The notes beneath the pieces are model-generated. The model made no database searches. It was not told the origin of the DNA and saw only the letters and a program-made list of their open reading frames with translations. DNA of 64,000 bases from Odontesthes bonariensis (Eukaryota; Chordata; Actinopteri; Atheriniformes; Atherinopsidae), in contig NC_134510.1 of the NCBI RefSeq assembly GCF_027942865.1, positions 23,801,209 to 23,865,208 on the forward strand, written 5' to 3'. This document shows positions 56,217-64,000 of this stretch, in pieces. How positions within the stretch are numbered: the first letter of the stretch is position 1; every line of letters starts with the position of its first letter. A program made the translations under genes and the position numbers.

Positions 56217-59200
56217 ATGATGTGGGCTGTGGACTGGAGCAGGACCTATGTGATTGTACTCTGCCTTTTGGGATACCTCGTCTCCAAAGCTGCCACCAAA
56301 ACGTCACTGGAGGACGCGGTCACACAAGGTAAAGAGAGAAGAAAAGTGCATTTAGCGTTTTTCGAATGTTGGTCCGAGCAGAGAAGAAGGCTAACGGGCG
56401 GCGTTGGAGGCTAACGGAGCCGTTAGCCAGCTCGGATGCTGAGGCGATCCGAACTTAGCTAACGTTAGCAAGTTAGCTGGCGACACATTAAAACAACAAC
56501 TTTTCAGTCTTTGAAGGGTTTCTAACACAAAGTGGTGTTGTAGGCTTGGGTTAAAAAAAAAAAATCATATTTCGGCCACTTTTGTTTCACACAGCCGTGG
56601 AAAACACGTTTTTAATCACAGCGGCTGTGTGATTTTTTTTTTCTTCTTTTTTTTAAACATTGTTCCAATTTCATATTTAATACGACTTTTTATTTTATTT
56701 TTGATCTTATTTGCTTTTTTTGTGTGTTGAAGTTGAGGGTTCTTGTTCAAACCTCTGACTGCCTCCACCAACCGGACTCCTACAGCGAGAAAATGAGTCC
56801 ATATATTTACCTTCATCTGTTAACACAAGTCTCTCTCTAAGTTTTATTTTTGAGTCATATACAGACTTTTATCTTGATTAAAAAAGAAGATGCAACATAC
56901 TGAGATGGTTTAGTATGACTCATAATCTTTACACCACCAATAAGTCAGTTTATGATCAAAACAACCATTGAATGTTGATATTTAAGACAATGAATACAGA
57001 GAAACATTGATACCCTTCTTTAGATAAATATATACACACCGACATTTTTTCTTGGTAAGATATCTATCAGTTGACACGTAGTTATTTGACAGTTTTGATT
57101 TAATCTCATGTTGTGTTTTTGTCTTTTTATGTGCTGCTTAAATGTAAGAGGGTGATTTGTTATGTTGTATAAACAACTTAAAAGATATTAAACAAAGTGA
57201 ATCAGTGCTTTGCCAGAAGGTTAAATGTCCAATGTTATGATAACTGGATAATTGTGTACAGTACACTAAAAGGCAAAAAAAAGTGCCAAACACTCAGTTT
57301 CCTGGTTGTGCAGTCTTTAGGTTTCCCTCCTGTTTTTGTTTTATCTGACTTAATAAAATTACTTTGTTCAACAAACAGGACGAAATCCTCCATTGTGACA
57401 CTGCTGAGGGCCTTTTTTTTTAGAAACTGGGCCTGCACAATTTGAGCTGAATGACATTGTTAAATGTTGTGATAGCGACATAACTCGGGATAAAACTAAT
57501 TTCCCAGACAGTCCATGCTGGTCAAATGTATTTCCTCCTTTTAAAGGAATTGATTTAAGGTCACGAAGTCACATAATACATCATTTCTGAGTGTATAAGT
57601 GGGACCTCTCTTTTTTTCGTGTGTATTTGTTTATTGTGCATCGTCATAGCTCGATGAAGATGATGCGATTTCTTGGTCAGCGTTACAGAACAGACGACTC
57701 GGTGAGAAAAGGCTGCTGAAAAGGCAACATTAGAATTAGATTTAAAGAGATATTACATTTGAGGGGCAGTCTGAAGTAGCTTTAAACTGCAGATTACGGC
57801 GTCAGCAGCTGCAGCAGAATAAAAGCAAAGTGCATATATTAGATCCCCCTCCGGCGGGTTTACACAGTCAACAGATCTGTCAGAGGGCATCCTCTCGCCG
57901 CAGCAGCAAACACATGCTGCACTTGAAAGCAGATATGAATCACAGTAATCTTTTTGCAACTCATTCAGCCACTAACCTCAAAGCTGCCCTGTAGTAGCTA
58001 CTAACATGGAAGTACATCTGTTTTACTCATCGCTTTTCATTTTGTCATGCCGAACGCGGCCACATCGCAGTCGTCTGTGTTTGCTTACGGCTTTGGCTGG
58101 CCTACATTTGGGCCTCTCTCTACAGTTGTGTTAACAGTAGGAGCATGAATGTAAACTTACAGTAACCATCTCTGTAAATCAGCCAAGAGTTCGGAGAGGG
58201 GGGCGGGGAGGTCGAGTAGTGGCCAATGTTTTCCATTTACTTAGTTCTTGGTTATATTCAACAAGCTCTCTGTAAGCCAGAAACGTGGTATAAATGTTTT
58301 GATCATTTCCAAGATTGTTGCACTTTGAAGTCCTGCTCCTTACTCTCCCCCCCGTCTGGCTTTCACTTTGCCTCAGACTGACCTTCGTTGTCTCTGGGGG
58401 GGTTGTGTTCAGGTCGATACTGAAGATTTCTCCTGGTCTATCCAGCGAGCAGCATGGATGAGTGGAGCCAGACAGACAATCTACCCGCAGATATAGATCT
58501 CACTCACATTACTGCTGCCCATAATAGGCATGGCATTGCGTCTCTGACACAAACATTTGCTGAAGCTGGACAAGGGTTGCCAGGAAGCAGGCCAATAAAG
58601 TCGTGTTGTCCCCAGCTGGCCAAGTTGGATTTTAATCACAAGATACTGGTGTGAGTGCGCACATCGGCTCGATTTTTGTGGAGGGTCATGAGAAAGCGCT
58701 CCATTTAGAGACAAAGGTCAGTGACCTCCTTAGCCAAAGAGCAGAACCTTGCTGTGTTTTAACGGGAACATTACGTGAGCTGAGAAGAGTTAATCAGCCT
58801 GTTGATGTAACCTAATTACCGGCTCCCCTGCTGAGTTAATGCGAATGACAATTACAGTCTGATCTAAGGTTTAATCCAGATGAAGGGGAAATAGCAGGCT
58901 ATTGATAGCGGCTTCTTTGCTTGTGATAGCACAGCTTTCATTCAACCACGAATGTTTGTTTATCTTGCCTCACGCCTGCGTTTCATGCTGAGACACGTTA
59001 AGGAGCCCGTGTGCCATTTTGTGTGTCCCTTGTTCTAATGGACATCTGTTGCAAGACAGTGAAATGGTTCTCATTTATTAAGACTAATCAACAAGGGAAG
59101 TCTCCCTGATACGATCCAATTTACTCTTACATTTTTATTTATTTTTTTTTATGTTTGTTTACGAAACATTCAGTCTGTTGCCAGTGAGTTACATAAAGGG

Positions 59201-62200
59201 CAGGCTGTGTGAAATTAGTGAAAAAACTGCAGGGAAATGCTGAAAAGAAAGGGTTGTGTAAAAGAAAAGCAGCCGACTGGGGAAGTGAGCCAAATTATTC
59301 ATCTAATAGGAGCGAGGCGCCGCTGCTGCGTTACATAAGACACGCGGTCCATGTCAGCGGGGACATTGTGTTTTGGATGCAACGGGTTCATCCCTGCGTT
59401 GGATGCTCGTTTGTTATGATGCAGCATTGAGAGGTGCGCTCCGTCCTTGAAACGAGAAACCAATGAAACCTGCACCTGACAGGGTGCAGCTTTCCCTCAT
59501 GCTCGCAGATTTGAAACCACGACAGCGTGGCAGCTTGTTTGGAAACTCGTAAATATGAAAATGGCTCAGCCATATCTGTTTATGAAGACCTTTCATGTGA
59601 GACATGGGCCATTCAGTGGGTGAATCTGATTGTTATCTGTTGATGGACAATGGTTGGCTTTGAGTGCATTCCTCGGCTTTTTGAACAGTAGCTGCGGTAA
59701 TGACAGTCCGTGTGATACCGGAGGTTCCTCAGTCAGAAGGACGGCCGGGTTTGTTCTGTGGTGTTCCGATTTAAGCCATTTAACTTCAAGAAAGGATTGC
59801 TCTCACTTTAAAGTTCCCTGAGTGTAAAATAATTTCTATTTCTTATGCAGATGAGCTTTAAAAATTCTCTTGTTTTGATTGATTTCTTGTCAAATACATT
59901 GACAGATTTCCTTTATCTTGTCAGTAATATAACAAAAGCATGTTTCCAGTATTTTGCAGCCCCACCAAAGATGTTCATTCATTTAAGTTGTTATAGAAAA
60001 ACAACTTCGGTCATGGTGATCTCAGACGAGCTTTTAAACTGAAAAGAAAAACAAACAGTCTGGTACTCGAGGGTGCAAAGGCATGAATGGTGTCGCTCAT
60101 TAACTGCAATGCTCTGCTTTAGCACTGCTCAAAGGCCCCGGGCTCTGCTCACAGCTGTAGCCTACATCAGGCGTCCACGAAAAGCATAGCAATAGTCGTA
60201 TCAGTAATTGTTTATGTGCTGCCTTATGACAGTGTTGTGTGTGTTTATTGTTTAGACCTCTGCTCTCCCGCTCTCCTCACATGACTTCTGGGCCTTGTCA
60301 TAATTAACCATGTGCTTCTGCTTGAGATGGGAAAGTTTCCCACTTTTAACGTTGCAGTCTCCTCCCTTTGAGCTGAAACTGTTTATCTGACTTATCTATT
60401 AGTTGACAGTAAATTCATTTGCGATTGTGACAACCTTTTTCCCCAAATCTGATTACTTGGTTGCTCATACTTAAATTACCGAAGCAGTGAGTTGAAGAAA
60501 TTATCGGATTGTCTGTCATACGGCAGCTTGTTAAAAACCAAGCACTTCCCCATTCCTTCATTCGTTTTCTGCAATCACTTCATCACTTAAGGGTCACTTT
60601 TGTCTTCTACGGTGGAGCCAGTGTGTTCACATTCAGATTAAACCGACTCTTTTATCCACAAATGGCAAAACAGAAAAAAAAAGTTCTGATCAGATATCCG
60701 TCTTTACAGAGGAAACACTCTGAAGTTTGGTTTGTTCCAGCTTCAGAAACGCTCGGACCTCGGCTACTTGTGACAAACCACTGATTATGGAGCAGCGGTG
60801 AATGCTTGTGCGTCTGCCACAACTGCATTATGTGTTGTGTGCAATCAAGCCGTCAGCTTCCCTTCATCTGTTTGGAACGACACCAAAAGCCTTTCACACA
60901 CCCTGCGGAGGCCAGCCACACCGTCCATTTCCAGTTCATCCCACCCCAGTGAAACGGTGTTAAAATGAGTAGCCTCTCTTAGATTTAATTGGAGGTGTTG
61001 AGGGGAGAAAGCATGCACAACTGATTCTCCTCTCCTTTGGGGTGGATTTCTTCCTCTTTGCACCCAAACACAACTCAAACACCCTGCTGCTTCGGCGGCT
61101 GTTGTGGAAGATAATTGGTCTGAGAGCGCAGCGTTGGTCAGGCCGAGCTCTTTGATGCCTTTATTCTCCATATGGTGTTCAGTACACGGATAGGAAGTCG
61201 GTGAATAAGAGGCAGTTATGTGGGTGGTGGTTTGACTGCAGAATCAGGGTCTTGGGGCGATCTTCAGGCTGATTCTCTCTCTTGTTTGCTGCAGCGTAGA
61301 GGGGGGACTCGGCTTGTTTAAAAATGATGTCACCTCAGTACTGATTTATTGGATGAGGACTGGGAGGGGACTGTTGCATATGTGCATGTGTATGTCAGTC
61401 TGGAGGCTCCCACGGGAGGTTTTCATTTTAAGTGAGCACAGCTGGTACCCCTAGCAGCATATCGGTGGGAGTGGGACAGGAAGTGAGGTCATGATCCCAC
61501 CGACATGCACGCAAATCTTTTAAGGCAGTGAATAGTTTCTGTCAAGGGGAAGTCCAGCCTTGTTTTCCAGTCATCTGCTGTGACAGTAATGCAATGAAGG
61601 AGAGGAATGAAGCGAGGGGCCAGAGCAGAGCTTCACACCACAGGATAATCATGTGTTTGGTTTGGTTTTCAAATCTCACCTTGCACTAAGCAACATTTAC
61701 CTCCCACACCATTGATTTGGAGCAGAGCACCACTTTTAGGTGGAGCTTGCACTGTGGCTGAACTCTCCTCTCCAGATCGACAGAGTGGTTTTTCACTGAC
61801 CGAAAGATCCTTGGGGGGGGGGGGGGGGGGAGGGGGTGGTGGTGCTTCTAGCCAGGAGTAGGTATGTGTTTTAGCATGTGTGTCACCGAGGGTGGGGTTT
61901 CAAGAAAGAGTTATGACAGATTTCAGTGAGCATGGGGGAGGTGGGAAAACCTTTCAGCTGGAATTGAAAGGTCAACACGGGTCAACCTGCAGCCAGTGAT
62001 CAAACACGACCCTGGTTGTCTTGTGTTCAAACACGGGGACAGCGTGGCTTTGTGTAGAGGAGAAAAATGTTGTTTTCTTTCCCCCATCAAGTTTGTTTTT
62101 ATCGTACCTCTGGGATATGGAGATGAAATTGGCTCCAGCTTGTGATGCGCTGGAACAAAGTTCGAGTTGCCTGTTTTTTAACGAAACTACTTTCAGCTCT

Positions 62201-63431
62201 GGTGGGTGGAGCTGGGATTAACATTCCTACATACGAGAGAAGATCCCTCTACACCGACAGAAATTTGATGACGGCTTATTTAGTTTTCTTCGTTAAAATG
62301 CCATGTTGCTGCAGCCTGTGAACCAAGTAATCAGGACAGCACATAAAATGCATATTTATCTCAAACTCGCTTTGTAAAATCACAAGCATGATTACTTTTT
62401 TTTTTTCTGGGTGTGCAAATGAAATCTTTGTTCATTTCTCTTAAAGATTATAATGCGACACGAACATTGGCATCAGACCTGAAAGGTAAACCCATGCAGG
62501 CTTTTTTGGGATATTGCTCTCATCCCCGAAATAACCACTTAATAATTTAGAAATTAGTAAAAAAAAGTGTATTTTTCAACCGGAGTTGCATTTTGCATTC
62601 ACTGAATTGTCCAAAAAGTGAAAGAATTATGCCTAAAATACTTATCAGAAGTGTTTGTAAATGGACTTTCTGTGCATCTTCTCATCCCATTCAGTTTGAT
62701 TCTTATGTTAAACTGCAGCGTTGCAGTTTGCTGTGTAATCACTGCACCATTTTACAGATTTAAACTGATATTTGACCTATACATACCTCTTTTTATTATT
62801 ATTATTATTATAGAGGAAGGTTGTCTGTCGTGAGATTTTCTTTAAATCCTCATCTCCGTCTGAGAAGGAGTCTTTATGTGCAGTTGTTTTTCCCATCAGG
62901 TCCAAGGCTTCTTTGAAAGAGGGAAATGATCCATTGTTGTAGAGGGGAAGTGCCACTGGCATGCGTCCAGAAAACAGTCAGACGGCCGTCTCTTTTGCTG
63001 GGATGTGGATTGGAGGTCAAAGCGTCTGGCACTAAAACTTAATCCTGTTAATGAGATGATGGTATTTCAGACGGCTGTAATTACACCACCACTGTGCTTC
63101 GCGCCCGTATATCACTCCCTTCTGGTCTGGTTGTACGCGGCGTTTTGTTTTTAGATCAACCCAAACAGAGGCTGCACACGTACTCAACTGTCTGTGTTCA
63201 CAGAGGTGACTCTGAAGGTTCACCTGAGCGACGCCAGCACTCACCAGCCCCTGACAGGAGCCACCATACAGCTCTTTGCCAACCACACGTCTGTAACCAC
63301 GGAAACCTCATCAGCTGATGGAAACGTCTACCTGCGCTTTCCCTACCGCCTTGGGACACCGCTGGTAGTCACTGCAACCAAACAGGGATATGTGCCAAAC
63401 TCTGTTCCCTGGACACCCTCCAGATTACCTG
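56217..63431 (+). CDS. fam171a1: FAM171A1-like membrane protein, first two coding exons (gene continues off window)
   Basis: Exon 1 (56217-56328) starts MMWAVDWSRTYVIVLCLLGY, a signal peptide, and ends phase 1. After a 6.9 kb intron, exon 2 (63204-63431) reads EVTLKVHLSDASTHQPLTGA, ANHTSVTTE, DGNVYLRFPYRLGTPLVVTA and QGYVPNSVPWTPSRLP. This matches the N-terminal extracellular domain of FAM171 proteins, single-pass type I membrane proteins with a long cytoplasmic tail; in recall it is closest to FAM171A1 (EVTLKVHISDASTHQP, YVPNSAPW). Only the first 113 residues are inside the window; the transmembrane part and tail lie beyond 64000. Two adjacent ATGs open the frame (56217, 56220). Assignment to A1 rather than A2 or B is probable, not certain. 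Confidence 0.85.
61813..61836. repeat. Poly(G) run in fam171 intron 1
   Basis: About 18 G in a row, one A, then more G. A G-quadruplex-prone or assembly-sensitive stretch. Confidence 0.9.
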
Positions 63432-63717
63432 GTAGGTCTGAGATTCTGTGACCGTGTGTTTGAGTGTGTTGTTGGTTGGGCATGATGTTTCAGAACAAAT
63501 GCAAAAGGGAAACTGTGCGTTGGTCACTTTTAGGAGGAAAATATCTCCTTGAAGTGTCTGCATATAGGTGGTCCATGGACTAATGTGTAGATGAAATGAA
63601 AAGAGTGGAAGTTTGTGCCAGGTGCGTGAGCTAATGAGGAGTGGAGTGCGCCATTACTAATTTATTACACTATGATGCCAAAACCCAGCAGGGAGGCTGC
63701 TTAAGCTTCCCTTTCAC

Positions 63718-63718
<1 letters not shown>

Positions 63719-63760
<42 letters not shown>
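63719..63760. repeat. (CA)n microsatellite in fam171 intron 2
   Basis: Uninterrupted CA dinucleotides over about 42 bases. Confidence 0.95.
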
Positions 63761-63763
<3 letters not shown>

Positions 63764-64000
63764 ACATACAAAATACCTCCCAAGAGCCTAAGGTGGAGTA
63801 TGTGTGTGTTGCAGTGGGGTTGTTGATTTTTATTTTTTTATTTTTGGGGGGGGTTATGAGCCAATGGAACGGCGGCCAAAGGGATTATCACGCTTGCAGC
63901 TCTGAACAATGGAGGAGTGAAAAGAAGGAAGGAAGAGGAAAGAAGTGCAGTTTGCTGGGTCAGGCTGCTGACAGGATGAAAGCAGACCTATTAAAAATGA

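Overview
The window is nuclear DNA of a ray-finned fish, most likely a percomorph teleost. The evidence is short GT-AG exons spread over long AT-rich introns, teleost-type MHC class II genes, and a dense load of fish interspersed repeats (Tc1-like, hAT, TTAA-site MITEs, L2- and RTE-like LINEs, a solo LTR). Nothing prokaryotic is present (no CRISPR, operons or ribosome binding sites).

Layout. 1-2.1 kb: no gene recognised. 2.1-4.5 kb (+): a three-exon Ly6/uPAR-domain gene with a GPI-type tail and a foldback MITE just after the stop. 5.5-14.3 kb (-): a complete 25-exon msh5 (818 codons, all exon phases compatible), convergent with the Ly6 gene. 16.75-17.7 kb (-): a two-exon SPRY plus SOCS-box gene of the SPSB family. 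17.7-23.4 kb: no gene, but a three-level transposon nest at 20.2-22.7 kb. 23.4-53.4 kb: three MHC class II alpha/beta pairs, all on the minus strand, alpha upstream of beta each time. Pair 1 (alpha 33.2-35.5, beta 24.8-32.2 kb) and pair 2 (alpha 44.5-46.8, beta 39.0-42.8 kb) lie in near-identical tandem duplicates. Pair 3 (alpha 52.2-53.4, beta 48.0-49.9 kb) is older and divergent. 56.2-63.4 kb (+): the first two coding exons of a fam171a1-like gene that runs off the right end.

Class II alpha and beta proteins form the cell-surface heterodimer that presents peptides to CD4 T cells. Only pair 3 looks fully intact. The pair 1 beta gene is split inside its beta-1 exon by about 5.3 kb of tandem rolling-circle-transposon-like DNA. 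The pair 1 and pair 2 beta genes also share a reading-phase mismatch at the beta-2/transmembrane junction that only a non-standard donor would resolve. Because the duplicates are so alike, each acts as the empty-site control for insertions in the other, which dates several elements relative to the duplication.

The Ly6-msh5 pairing matches the mammalian MHC class III region, so this looks like a conserved MHC-linked block in which class II genes have expanded. I found no wholly new gene system. The most informative material is the transposon biology (empty sites, target duplications, nesting) and the condition of the duplicated class II beta genes. Exon limits were derived by hand from splice signals and phase; relationships to named families rest on recalled family motifs, not on searches.
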